Shown here piece after piece: positions 38,350-46,847 of a stretch of 61,683 nucleotides of DNA. Below the pieces are notes generated by a model. That model did not search any database, was not told where the DNA came from, and saw only the letters and a list, made by a program, of their open reading frames with translations. This DNA is from Ignavibacteriae bacterium HGW-Ignavibacteriae-2 (GTDB lineage Bacteria; Bacteroidota; Ignavibacteria; Ignavibacteriales; Melioribacteraceae), in contig PGYT01000011.1 in NCBI GenBank assembly GCA_002839805.1, forward strand, positions 1 through 61,683, read 5' to 3'. Position 1 is the stretch's first letter. Each line of letters starts with the position of its first letter. The position numbers and the translations under genes were made by a program.

Positions 38350-40002
38350 TTATAATGATTCTTCCAATAAATTGAATATATACTTACTGTTTTTCCAGTT
38401 TGAAGGTCCATCCGGAATAGTAATATTCGGGTGTGACTTAAATTTATTCCATAACTTCACATCATTCGGTTCAACCCACTCCCGCACAGGCCAATCACCG
38501 AAAGGGGGCACATCCACAAAGATAGGATTAGTGATTGCAAACATTGGCCATTCTCCAAAAACCTCAACCACAATCCAGCCGTCTTTATCAATCTCAATAG
38601 CTACAGAATCATGAAATGTCATAGTACTTGCTGTTGCAATTGATTTTACTACTTCTCCATTATAAATAATCCTTATTGCACCCTCGTTTTTAAGAAGCGG
38701 ATAATTTGATAATACTTCAATAGAAACTTTTACTTCATTATCTATTGATTCCAATATTTCACCCGGTTTTTTATGATTGACTTCAGCAAGAAGCAGCGGG
38801 CCAAAACCTGATGTAAGAAACAAATTGCTCTGCATTAATGCGCTTTTGATTTCATTTTCGTTAAGGTTATTTATGTATGCATATGATCGAGGATTGCCAA
38901 CGGTGGTATTCCAAAAATATTCTCCTTTAGGGTAAGAGTTAACCCCTGTATTATCATGATTATCGGAGCCTGCAAGACCCGGTATTTTAATTCCGCAGTT
39001 CAAAAAAGAAAACCAACTTTGTACTGCCCACGTATTTCGGTTTGTAAGATTCGGGTCGAATGTGGAAGTAGTAAGAGAGTGAGGAGGTTCACAATTCCAA
39101 ATCTCAATGGCATCAAAGTTTTTAACTTCTCCCCAAGATTTGAATCGTCCCGACCAGTCCCAATTCTGATATGGATGATTAATAACAAGCATTCCCTTTT
39201 GCTCATGAGTCTTGTTTATAATATTTTGTACGTCGTTATGATCATTAAAAATGGCTCTTGCCCAAATATTTGGATTATTAGGATCTGCGCCGTTTAATGT
39301 ATCGATAAATATTTGGTTCATATGTCCATAACCATTTTCAATAGAGCTAAAAGAAGCTTCGGAAGTGATCTCATTACCGATTATAGTAATAAAATCTTTA
39401 CTTTTACAAGAAGACCATTCTTTCGCTCCTGCAATCGTATTATGATCTGTTAGAATGCCCCATGACAAGCCTACGCCTTTTAATGCATTAGCAATTTCTG
39501 TAGGTGTTTGTCGTCCATCACTAAAGACACTGTGCAGATGAGTGTCCCCACCATACCACCCTAACTTCTGAAGATTATACAAATGTTTAAGTGTCGCATT
39601 ATTTTCAAGTCCGCCAAATTCATTTTCTAAAACAATAATTTTCTTAATTATCAATTCCCATTCTGGACCCTTTGAGATGATTAAAAGCAAAGTATCTGCG
39701 GGAACTTTTATAGAATAGAAACCATCGATAGTGGAGTAAGTCATACCTATCAAATTATCTGTTCTTCCCTTAACTTCATCGGATGTGAAACTTGATACAA
39801 CCTCCGTAAAGCTGTAATACCACACCTGTACTTGAGCAATTAATGGATCGCCTGCTTCATCTACAATTTTCCCGTGTAAAAGCTGTGCTGATCCAGGTGG
39901 AACATTTATCTTAGCTTTTTGCGCGTATAAAAAATATGATGTACAAAAAAAGACTAATGCAATAAAAAAACTGTTAAAAGATTTGTGTCCATATATTTTC
40001 AT
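38350..40002 (-). CDS. Exported PHP-domain metallohydrolase (CehA/McbA-like)
   Basis: The protein has 550 residues. A signal peptide (about 1-28, ending LYAQK) is followed by a carboxypeptidase-regulatory-like beta domain (about 40-110) and a PHP metal-hydrolase domain. Its metal motifs are GDTHLHSVFSDG (H155, H157), TDHNT (D186, H187), GNEIT, NHP and GSDNHD. A C-terminal beta region follows. PHP proteins are mostly phosphoesterases; CehA/McbA relatives also cleave carbamates and amides. It acts in the periplasm or outside. It sits 4 bases after the ADP-ribosylglycohydrolase gene and before the receptors, so its substrate is probably the imported ligand or a fragment of it. The exact reaction is unknown. 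Confidence 0.8.
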   Translation of the reverse strand: MKIYGHKSFNSFFIALVFFCTSYFLYAQKAKINVPPGSAQLLHGKIVDEAGDPLIAQVQVWYYSFTEVVSSFTSDEVKGRTDNLIGMTYSTIDGFYSIKVPADTLLLIISKGPEWELIIKKIIVLENEFGGLENNATLKHLYNLQKLGWYGGDTHLHSVFSDGRQTPTEIANALKGVGLSWGILTDHNTIAGAKEWSSCKSKDFITIIGNEITSEASFSSIENGYGHMNQIFIDTLNGADPNNPNIWARAIFNDHNDVQNIINKTHEQKGMLVINHPYQNWDWSGRFKSWGEVKNFDAIEIWNCEPPHSLTTSTFDPNLTNRNTWAVQSWFSFLNCGIKIPGLAGSDNHDNTGVNSYPKGEYFWNTTVGNPRSYAYINNLNENEIKSALMQSNLFLTSGFGPLLLAEVNHKKPGEILESIDNEVKVSIEVLSNYPLLKNEGAIRIIYNGEVVKSIATASTMTFHDSVAIEIDKDGWIVVEVFGEWPMFAITNPIFVDVPPFGDWPVREWVEPNDVKLWNKFKSHPNITIPDGPSNWKNSKYIFNLLEESL

Positions 40003-40006
40003 GGAT

Positions 40007-41041
40007 TTACTCCATTTTTTTTGCTGTTATCTTCCCTGTAAATTCATGTGCGTATTTTTTTAGGTTTAGTTTGTTAACTTCTTCCAGTTTATCAATTATC
40101 TCCTGAGGGAAAGCATCTGACCCGGCGTAGGCACCTGCAATGCTTCCGGCAATGGCGCCAATTGTATCGCAATCGCCTCCCATATTAGCCGCACCCATAA
40201 TTGTTTTCATCGGATCCCCTTTGTAGTAAACAAATAAAGCAAGTGCAGTTGGAGTTGCTTCCGACATCACGACACCCGCACCAATATAATTGTACAGGTC
40301 ACTTAAGAATTCTTCTTCACTTTTTCCAGATCTCGCAATTTCCAATGCCCATTTTGCACGGTGTGATATTGAGGCGCTATACCATTGTGTTCCGAGAGCC
40401 ATACCTTTATTCACGCCGTAATAATATGCATCAATTACTCCATCTATATCTTCTCCAGCCATACCAGCTGCTACCGCGCAGGCAACCGAAGCAGCTCCTG
40501 AGATTGCGATGTTAGTATTATGAGTTGGAATACAAACTTCATGAACATCTTTAATTACCGCATCGTAATCACCCGGATTCACAATTCCCACGGGAGAAAT
40601 TCGCATTGCGGCTCCGTTTGTGTCACCCATTGTACCGGCCTGGTCAATAGGAACTCCATCTTCAATTCTTTTTAATGATCTAATCGAACTAGGTCCTAGT
40701 AGTGTGTTAGTGAAACCATCCATAGCTTTAGCCCATGCAAGAAGACGTTTGGCTACACTTTCTTTAGAAAACTTACCTTCTTCCAGATAAATATCGGCAA
40801 GCACCAATGTTTGTTGAGTATCGTCTGTTATTTCACCCGCTTTCATGCCAAAGTGAATTATGTGACCATCCGGAGCAGGAAGAAAAGATGTAATCTTTTT
40901 CTTAAATGTATTTTTAATTGCTTCCGGGCTCATCATTGAAGATGGCATACCAAGCGCGTCTCCGGTTGCCACTCCTAATAAAGTTCCATATGCTTTTTTA
41001 AATATTTGTTCTTCTGTTAAATTTGTTTTTTGATTATTCAT
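40007..41041 (-). CDS. ADP-ribosylglycohydrolase (DraG/ARH) family protein
   Basis: The protein has 344 residues. The family metal-site motifs are intact: GDALGMP (27-33), TDDTQ (72-76), GDTNGAAMR, a THNT segment and GGDCDTIGAIAG (288-299). Known members cut alpha-linked ADP-ribose from proteins or ADP-ribosyl metabolites with two Mg2+. It has no signal peptide. Its ATG overlaps the EcfT stop by one base, deep inside an operon for uptake of a ribosylated compound, so it probably acts on a small alpha-riboside or its phosphate rather than on a protein. The alpha-N-glycosidic bond of alpha-ribazole would suit the known stereochemistry of the family; this is inference. Confidence 0.85.
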   Translation of the reverse strand: MNNQKTNLTEEQIFKKAYGTLLGVATGDALGMPSSMMSPEAIKNTFKKKITSFLPAPDGHIIHFGMKAGEITDDTQQTLVLADIYLEEGKFSKESVAKRLLAWAKAMDGFTNTLLGPSSIRSLKRIEDGVPIDQAGTMGDTNGAAMRISPVGIVNPGDYDAVIKDVHEVCIPTHNTNIAISGAASVACAVAAGMAGEDIDGVIDAYYYGVNKGMALGTQWYSASISHRAKWALEIARSGKSEEEFLSDLYNYIGAGVVMSEATPTALALFVYYKGDPMKTIMGAANMGGDCDTIGAIAGSIAGAYAGSDAFPQEIIDKLEEVNKLNLKKYAHEFTGKITAKKME

Positions 41042-41850
41042 TATAGAACTCCAACATTTTTATTTCTCGCCCAAATGGCTGAAACTAGTATTATCATTAT
41101 TATTATTGATATAACGTAATCTTTCGTAGTCATCTTTATTTCTTCTAAATCTGTAGATGTTTTCATTGCGCCAAATCCGCGATTCAACATAGCCACCGCC
41201 AAATTATCCGACATACGCAGAGAGTTGACGATCATAGGAATAAGTATTGGGATAAATGATTTAATTCTTTTAATCATCCCACCCGTTCCTATTTCTGCAC
41301 CGCGTGTTATTTGTGCTTCCTGTATCATCTCCGCTTTTTTCTGCATTGTAGGTATGAAACGAATTCCAGTTGTAATTACAAATGCTAATTGATATGGCAT
41401 TTTCATTTTTTTGAAGAGTTGAAGGATATCTTCAATTTGTGTAGTAAACGTAATAACAGAGGAAGCTAAAACCATAGTTAGAATTCTCATTACAAGGGTT
41501 AGTCCCAATTGAAATCCTCCAACAGTAAATGGAGCACCCATATCCGGAAGGAGATAAAACAAAATATTTCTATTGAATTCTGATTCGAAAGCAGAGGGAG
41601 AATATGTAAAGCCGGTAATTACCAGCATAATAATAAAAATCGGGATTAATGGTTTTATAACGAGGTTCAATCTTTTTATAGGAGCCTTAGCCCAAATGAG
41701 CATCAGTAAACTTATCAGAACCAGAAAAAAATTAATTACAGGCGATAAAAAAATAAACGCAATTATAGTAATAGCCAAAAAACCAAAAAGTTTGGTCCTA
41801 ACATCTAACTTGTGTAATTGTGTGTTTATTGGGTAATATTCAATTAACAA
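41041..41850 (-). CDS. ECF transporter T component (EcfT/CbiQ family)
   Basis: The protein has 269 residues with about six hydrophobic segments. The cytoplasmic coupling helices carry the family's A-R-G-type signature (AQITRGAEIG and AVAMLNRGFGAMK). It links the ATPase pair to the membrane substrate component. Its start is 9 bases from the ATPase stop and its stop touches the next gene, so it is fully operonic. Together with the fused ATPase and the 175-residue S component, it makes a complete ECF importer. Confidence 0.9.
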   Translation of the reverse strand: MLIEYYPINTQLHKLDVRTKLFGFLAITIIAFIFLSPVINFFLVLISLLMLIWAKAPIKRLNLVIKPLIPIFIIMLVITGFTYSPSAFESEFNRNILFYLLPDMGAPFTVGGFQLGLTLVMRILTMVLASSVITFTTQIEDILQLFKKMKMPYQLAFVITTGIRFIPTMQKKAEMIQEAQITRGAEIGTGGMIKRIKSFIPILIPMIVNSLRMSDNLAVAMLNRGFGAMKTSTDLEEIKMTTKDYVISIIIMIILVSAIWARNKNVGVL

Positions 41851-41859
41851 AATTTCGCC

Positions 41860-43590
41860 TTAATTCAATTTTGATTTAATATTTTCAACTAGTTCGTTAA
41901 CTGTTAAAAGGTTATCCATAATTCCAAATGGTTTAAGATTTTGTGCAACTAGCACAGATTGTGGTGGTGTAATGAAATATTTATTTAAGATATCTGTTTG
42001 TTTAAAAATGTTCGCAGGCGCATCATCAAGTACAACTTGTCCGTCGGCAAAAACTATCACACGATCGGCATAATCAGCTGCCAATCGCATGTTGTGCGTT
42101 ATAGTAATTATCGTATGACCTTTAGCATGTAATTCTTTTAAGAGACTCATCATTTTTAGTGCGCCTTCCCAATCCTGCCCTGTTGTTGGTTCGTCAATAA
42201 CTAAAATTTGAGGGGTCATTGCAAGAATAGATGATACGGCTAGTTTCTGCCTCTCACCTTTACCAAGTGAAAATGGATGACGTTCTTCATAATTTTCCAT
42301 TCCAACAAACCTGAGAACATTTTTTACTCGCTTTTCTCTTTCTTCTTCATCGAACCCATATGCCTTTAAACCATATTCTATTTCTTCTTTTACGGATGCT
42401 GCAAAAATCTGATGATCGGGATTTTGAAAAACATAACCGACAGTTTTGCTCAACTCTGCAGTATTTATATTGAAGGCATCTCTGCCATTAATAAATATTT
42501 TTCCATTAGTAGGTCTAAGCAGACCGTTTAGATGTTTTGAGAAAGTTGTTTTACCGGCACCGTTTTTTCCTATTAGGGCCACGAATTCGCCCATATGGAT
42601 TTTTATGTTTATATTTTTTAGAACACTCGACTTTTTATCGTAAGAATAACAAAGATTATTTGTCTCTATTATTATTGGAGAATTCGAATTATAATTAGTT
42701 GCTTTATTATCAATTGGGGTACTAGAAAGTTTTAGTTTCTTTGTAAGGTCTGCAACACATTCAGATACCGTTAGATATAAGGTTTCCTTATCACCATTTG
42801 AAAGTAGTTTCCCTATCTCAGTTATTTCGGGCGGACAAATTCCCAAATTTTTAGTTAGTGTAATATCGGTGAATAATTTTTCCGGTTTCCCTTCCCAAAC
42901 AATTTTACCATTTTCCATAACCATTAAACGATCAACATAATGAAGCATCTCTTCACTATCATGGCCCGAAATAATAATTGTAACGTCTCTTTTTTGTCTC
43001 AGTTTATTTAATAGCTCATAAATTTCAAGTTTTCCTTTCGGATCGAGTTCGGAAGTAGGTTCATCCAAAACTAATATTTCGGGCTCCATTGCCAGAACAC
43101 CTGCAATTGCAACTCTTTGCTTTTCACCTCCAGAAAGTCCTGTGGTCATTCTACTTTCATACCCCTTTAAGCCGACCGCTTCCAGAGAGAATGTCACTGC
43201 ATTTCTAATTTTATCTCTATCAAATGCTAAGTTAGAAGGTCCAAATGCGACATCCTTATCCACTGTTAGGCTAAAAATTTGCGTTTCCGCATCCTGCAGC
43301 ACCATACCTATAAACCGAGAAAGTGTTTGAACCCTATATCGCTGAGTATTCATAGTGTTGGAAATAACGTTTCCTTTGAATTCACCCTCATAAAAATGAG
43401 GAATCAAACCATTGAGCAGCATTAGCAGTGAAGTTTTTCCAGAACCGGTTCTTCCCATCACACCAATAATCTCACCTTTTTTGATGTTTATCTTAATATT
43501 AGTAAGAGTGTCCGCAGTGCTGTCGGCATATCGAAATTTTTCGACATCTCCAAATACCGATCCTCTTTCTAGTTCTGGCCTATTATTCAT
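41860..43590 (-). CDS. ECF transporter double ATPase (A and A' fused)
   Basis: The protein has 576 residues with two complete ABC ATPase domains in one chain. The first has Walker A GRTGSGKT (46-53), signature LSGGEKQR and Walker B ILVLDEPTSELD. The second has Walker A GKNGAGKTT, Walker B ILVIDEPTTGQD and a non-standard signature region SLGKGERQK in place of LSGGQ. It powers the ECF importer at the inner face of the membrane. Its start overlaps the kinase gene stop by 8 bases, pointing to translational coupling. Confidence 0.93.
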   Translation of the reverse strand: MNNRPELERGSVFGDVEKFRYADSTADTLTNIKINIKKGEIIGVMGRTGSGKTSLLMLLNGLIPHFYEGEFKGNVISNTMNTQRYRVQTLSRFIGMVLQDAETQIFSLTVDKDVAFGPSNLAFDRDKIRNAVTFSLEAVGLKGYESRMTTGLSGGEKQRVAIAGVLAMEPEILVLDEPTSELDPKGKLEIYELLNKLRQKRDVTIIISGHDSEEMLHYVDRLMVMENGKIVWEGKPEKLFTDITLTKNLGICPPEITEIGKLLSNGDKETLYLTVSECVADLTKKLKLSSTPIDNKATNYNSNSPIIIETNNLCYSYDKKSSVLKNINIKIHMGEFVALIGKNGAGKTTFSKHLNGLLRPTNGKIFINGRDAFNINTAELSKTVGYVFQNPDHQIFAASVKEEIEYGLKAYGFDEEEREKRVKNVLRFVGMENYEERHPFSLGKGERQKLAVSSILAMTPQILVIDEPTTGQDWEGALKMMSLLKELHAKGHTIITITHNMRLAADYADRVIVFADGQVVLDDAPANIFKQTDILNKYFITPPQSVLVAQNLKPFGIMDNLLTVNELVENIKSKLN

Positions 43591-44404
43591 CAGCTATTAA
43601 ATGTCCAATAATTGTAAATGGTCTGTCTATTTTATTCTCTAATTCTTTCACTTTGATGGGAGGAAGTGAAATAAGAAAACAAGTTGTGGGTCCACCCGAT
43701 TTAAGAGTGTCAATTTCTAGATTCTTTTTTATTACTGATTTTAATCCAGCCGAGAGTCCCAGTTGATCAAATTCATATTTAATACCTTTAGATCCAACCG
43801 GAAGAATATCATTTATATAATCCAATTTACGGACTAGGCGGATCGTTTCAAGATTTGCGATTTCCTTATCGTTAAAATCGACTTTATCAGCGGGTGCTGA
43901 TTTCGGGAAACCTATACAAATTACCAAATCGCCGGATTCTGATTTACCGGGTCTGAAATCTTCTTTTTTAACTAGTCCAATAACAACTACACCCAAACCT
44001 GTTTGAATAGTAACAACATTATCTTCGGTACTTCCCGTAACAACGAAATCTTTTTTCATACCGGCTTGAGCAGCTTCATCTCTAATACCTTCAATAATTT
44101 CTTTTCCTGTAGGATCCATCTCAACGGCTAGTACATCTACAATTAAAACAGGAATAGCGCCACAAGCTAACATTTCCATAAGAGGCACTCTTGCCGCAAA
44201 ACGTCCTAGTGAGTAACCCGAGCATTGAACAGTATCTTTTTCTTTTGGTCCAATTCCGCCATCTGAGTCACATGATACAATCATCCAAAAATCTTCCGTT
44301 AACTCCGTAACTAGTAAATCTCTCGCTGAACGAACATTTAAAAAATCAGAGTCGGGATTTTCCTTCATTTGTTTATATTTTTTTAATAGTTCGTCGTTAA
44401 GCAT
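43583..44404 (-). CDS. cblS: AIR-synthase-fold kinase, probably alpha-ribazole kinase
   Basis: The protein has 273 residues of the PurM/AIR-synthase superfamily. Conserved-looking parts are CDSDGGIGPKEKD (45-57), LGRFAARVPLMEMLACGA, EMDPTGKEIIEGI and VTGSTEDNVVT. These match my memory of the CblS family, which phosphorylates alpha-ribazole in Listeria and Geobacillus so that it can join the corrinoid ring. The next gene is a CblT-like S component, and the operon has BtuF- and BtuB-like members, which supports this. Other enzymes of the fold (ThiL, SelD, HypE) are alternatives; ThiL is the closest competitor. It starts 4 bases after the S-component stop. Confidence 0.68.
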   Translation of the reverse strand: MLNDELLKKYKQMKENPDSDFLNVRSARDLLVTELTEDFWMIVSCDSDGGIGPKEKDTVQCSGYSLGRFAARVPLMEMLACGAIPVLIVDVLAVEMDPTGKEIIEGIRDEAAQAGMKKDFVVTGSTEDNVVTIQTGLGVVVIGLVKKEDFRPGKSESGDLVICIGFPKSAPADKVDFNDKEIANLETIRLVRKLDYINDILPVGSKGIKYEFDQLGLSAGLKSVIKKNLEIDTLKSGGPTTCFLISLPPIKVKELENKIDRPFTIIGHLIADE

Positions 44405-44408
44405 AATT

Positions 44409-44936
44409 TTAAATTATTTTACTTTTGTTAATAATTAGGTAAGCTGTAACCGCAACAAAAATGTTAATTGCCGAGCCAATTGTAAGTGGTAAAATTAAGG
44501 CTGCCATAAGTCCAAAGCCGCCGACTGGCACGACAAGTAATGAAGAAACTGGTCCGTTAAGGAAAACTCCAACGATAATCCCTGCCCACAGATGAATTTT
44601 CTTAGCTATTACAGCAAATAGTGAAACCCATGCAGCCATTTGAAAAGCGATAAAAATATGGAGGGGAAAACTTAAGGGAAATCCAGTTGTCAAGGCTGTC
44701 AATATATGTCCGAGAATTGCCACAATAGATCCCTCCCGCCAACCAAATGCAATCGCGGAAAAATATGCAATTGATGCATCGAGGGCTACAGTGCCAGTGG
44801 GACTAGGCACTTTTATCATTGAGCCAACCGCACTGATAGCTATAAAAATAGACATGCGTGCAATTCTTTTGGGGGTCCAAAATTTTTTTTTATCATCAAT
44901 ATTTATCTCTTCTGCAGGTATTATAATTAATGACAT
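44409..44936 (-). CDS. cblT: ECF transporter S component, probably CblT (alpha-ribazole/DMB)
   Basis: The protein has 175 residues with about five membrane helices. The segment PSPTGTVALDASIAYFSAIA is followed by GHILTALTTGFPLSFPLHI, as I recall for CblT-type S components, which bring in alpha-ribazole or dimethylbenzimidazole. A cytoplasmic N-terminus of about 25 polar residues precedes the first helix; a start at the later Met (MSIFIAIS) is less likely because an AGAGAG ribosome site precedes the first. The kinase gene follows 4 bases later and the ECF energy module after that, so a full importer is encoded here. Confidence 0.7.
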   Translation of the reverse strand: MSLIIIPAEEINIDDKKKFWTPKRIARMSIFIAISAVGSMIKVPSPTGTVALDASIAYFSAIAFGWREGSIVAILGHILTALTTGFPLSFPLHIFIAFQMAAWVSLFAVIAKKIHLWAGIIVGVFLNGPVSSLLVVPVGGFGLMAALILPLTIGSAINIFVAVTAYLIINKSKII

Positions 44937-44951
44937 TTGGCTCTCTTTTTA

Positions 44952-45710
44952 TCAATGTTTCTTATTGATACCGATACTCACATATTTTTCCGGTCCGATA
45001 TAAAATTCGCATTTATCTCCTGGTAAGAATGAGCGAGCAAATTCTATTATTTCATTATTTTTAGACAATGTTTTTCGAGTGACCAGAAAAAGAGCCGAAC
45101 CCTTTTTTACCTTTAACAGATCAGCTTCGTATTGGTCGGCACTTACGCAGGAAATTGTTTCGCTGAAGTGACTGAAATTATTGCCGAATTTATCTTTCAA
45201 TATATTTATTAATGATTCCTTTTCTAGATCATGTTTTAATAAACTTTTACAAAAATGTTTAGGAATATATGAGGTTTGTAATGATATGGGTTGATCTACA
45301 AGCAATCGTAGTCTTTGAATTCTGAAAAGATCTATGTTGTGTTTAAGATTCAAATACTTAAGAGCTTCTTTTGATTCTTTAATTTCTTCTGTAAAAATTA
45401 CTTTTGTATTTAAATTACCGTTAAGTTCTCTAAATCTAGCCGAGAAACTAAAAAGTTCAGATAGGCCGTCAAAAACTTTTTTTTCAGCAACAAATGTTCC
45501 CTTGCCTTGTTCACGGTAAAGAATGCCTTCCGTCACAAGACTGGCTATTGCTTGCTTCGCTGTGTTTCTACTGATACTTAGCTTTTCACAGAGTTCATTT
45601 TCAGATGGTATCCTTTCACCCGATTTATATTTACCTATATCAATTTCTTCTTTAAGAATTTCTTTTAGTTGATAGTAAAGAGGTAAAACGCTTTTTTTAT
45701 CGATTTCCAT
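44952..45710 (-). CDS. GntR-family (HutC/UTRA type) transcription regulator
   Basis: The protein has 252 residues. The N-terminal winged helix-turn-helix is typical (YKSGERIPSENELCEKLSIS, RNTAKQAIASLVTEGILYREQGKGTFV, about 27-75). The UTRA effector domain fills about 90-245. Such proteins repress a nearby operon until a small molecule binds the UTRA domain. It is the second gene of the operon, 30 bases after the BtuF-like gene, and a strong palindrome lies at the operon promoter (46820-46847). Autorepression released by a corrinoid fragment or riboside is the simplest reading. Confidence 0.9.
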   Translation of the reverse strand: MEIDKKSVLPLYYQLKEILKEEIDIGKYKSGERIPSENELCEKLSISRNTAKQAIASLVTEGILYREQGKGTFVAEKKVFDGLSELFSFSARFRELNGNLNTKVIFTEEIKESKEALKYLNLKHNIDLFRIQRLRLLVDQPISLQTSYIPKHFCKSLLKHDLEKESLINILKDKFGNNFSHFSETISCVSADQYEADLLKVKKGSALFLVTRKTLSKNNEIIEFARSFLPGDKCEFYIGPEKYVSIGINKKH

Positions 45711-45740
45711 TATGGATTTCCTTTACAATTATAAGATCAC

Positions 45741-46763
45741 TTAATTACCAACCACCTCATATTGTTGTAAAAAACAAATATTCATTGAATTAACAAAGGG
45801 GACAAAAAAGGATAATAAAGTTTCCATATTGTCTGGGACTTTATCCAGTTTTAATAGTTCATAGTCGCCATCGGCATGTATGGCTTTACCGAAAAGATCC
45901 GCAGCTACGGAAATTTGGGGTCCTGCCTGTTTAGTTTTAGCCGAGTCGATATATCTTACTTTACCGTTTATAACCGCTTTTATATTTTTTGCACCTGGCC
46001 TATTTGCTACTTCATTTGGTGTAGTTGTTCCATATCCGGCCTTTTTTCCCTCGAAATATGGTCCATTTGCATTTGCCCATAGAGGTAAAAGGATTACATC
46101 GGGATTCGCTTTTACAACCTCTTCCCATGTAACACTCGGCGCAACACCGGGTCTGTCTGAAAATATAGGATCTCCGCCCGCTATTTTAATAAGTTCTGTC
46201 ATGAAATCATCTTGACCCGGGACACACTTATAAAAGTAATTTATCTCGTAATAGACCGAGACGCGTGGTAAATCTTTATATTTAGACTCCACTTGTATCA
46301 ATTCATCTTTTATGTTGGCTACAAGTTCGGTTGCATTTGATTTTTTGTTTATAGCTTCTCCGAGTTTGATTATGTCACCATATACTTCATCCAGAGAATT
46401 AAGATTCATGTGTATAACTTTTATACCATGTTCAATAAAATAGTCCCGCAATTTTTCTTGTATTCCACTACTTGTTAAAACCAAATCCGGTTTCAATTCC
46501 ATAATTCTTGATTTATTAATGTCTACAAACCCGCCAATCACTTCAAGTTTACCATTTTCAACAAGTCTAGGTATTGAGTCAGGGAAAATACAATAGCGTG
46601 TCACACCAACAAGATTGTCTGTAGCGCCAAGTACCGCCACAGTATTAGTCCAATTTGGTGTGCAGGATACTATTCGAAGGTGCTCTTGTGCGAATTGTGA
46701 GGGGGACGAAAATAAGACTAGGAAAATGATAAAAATAAATTTTTTCTTAATATTGATATTCAT
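45741..46763 (-). CDS. BtuF-like periplasmic corrinoid-binding protein
   Basis: The protein has 340 residues. A signal peptide (about 1-26, ending SQFAQE) is followed by the helical-backbone binding-protein fold of the BtuF/FhuD class: RIVSCTPNWTNTVAVLGATD, LVGVTRYC, a VIGGFVDIN segment and LKPDLVL. A GGAG ribosome site precedes the ATG. It should bind cobalamin or another corrinoid in the periplasm. It is the first gene of the operon, yet no BtuC/BtuD permease genes are nearby; the inner-membrane importer in this operon is an ECF type, which normally needs no binding protein. Confidence 0.85.
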   Translation of the reverse strand: MNINIKKKFIFIIFLVLFSSPSQFAQEHLRIVSCTPNWTNTVAVLGATDNLVGVTRYCIFPDSIPRLVENGKLEVIGGFVDINKSRIMELKPDLVLTSSGIQEKLRDYFIEHGIKVIHMNLNSLDEVYGDIIKLGEAINKKSNATELVANIKDELIQVESKYKDLPRVSVYYEINYFYKCVPGQDDFMTELIKIAGGDPIFSDRPGVAPSVTWEEVVKANPDVILLPLWANANGPYFEGKKAGYGTTTPNEVANRPGAKNIKAVINGKVRYIDSAKTKQAGPQISVAADLFGKAIHADGDYELLKLDKVPDNMETLLSFFVPFVNSMNICFLQQYEVVGN

Positions 46764-46819
46764 TTTCTACTCCAATTTAAACATCAGTATTTCATAAATG
46801 ATAGAGTTGAGCATTACAC

Positions 46820-46847
46820 TTGTTTGGTTGTACCAACAACCCAACAA
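46820..46847 (-). promoter_or_regulatory. Palindromic operator, candidate GntR binding site
   Basis: The plus-strand arms TTGTTTGGTTGT (46820-46831) and ACAACCCAACAA (46836-46847) match as an inverted repeat at 11 of 12 positions with a 4-base spacer. Inside it a second palindrome TTGGT-TGT-ACCAA (46824-46836) resembles GntR/HutC cores with GT and AC half-sites. It starts at the last base of the -10 box and covers the expected transcription start of the BtuF-first operon, the classical place for a repressor. I found no second copy in front of other genes in the window. Confidence 0.7.

Noticed and set aside
43583-44404. Thiamine-monophosphate kinase (ThiL)
   Set aside because: Same fold, but the conserved segments fit my memory of CblS better, and the neighbours are BtuF-, BtuB- and CblT-like rather than thiamin genes. 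Kept as an alternative only.
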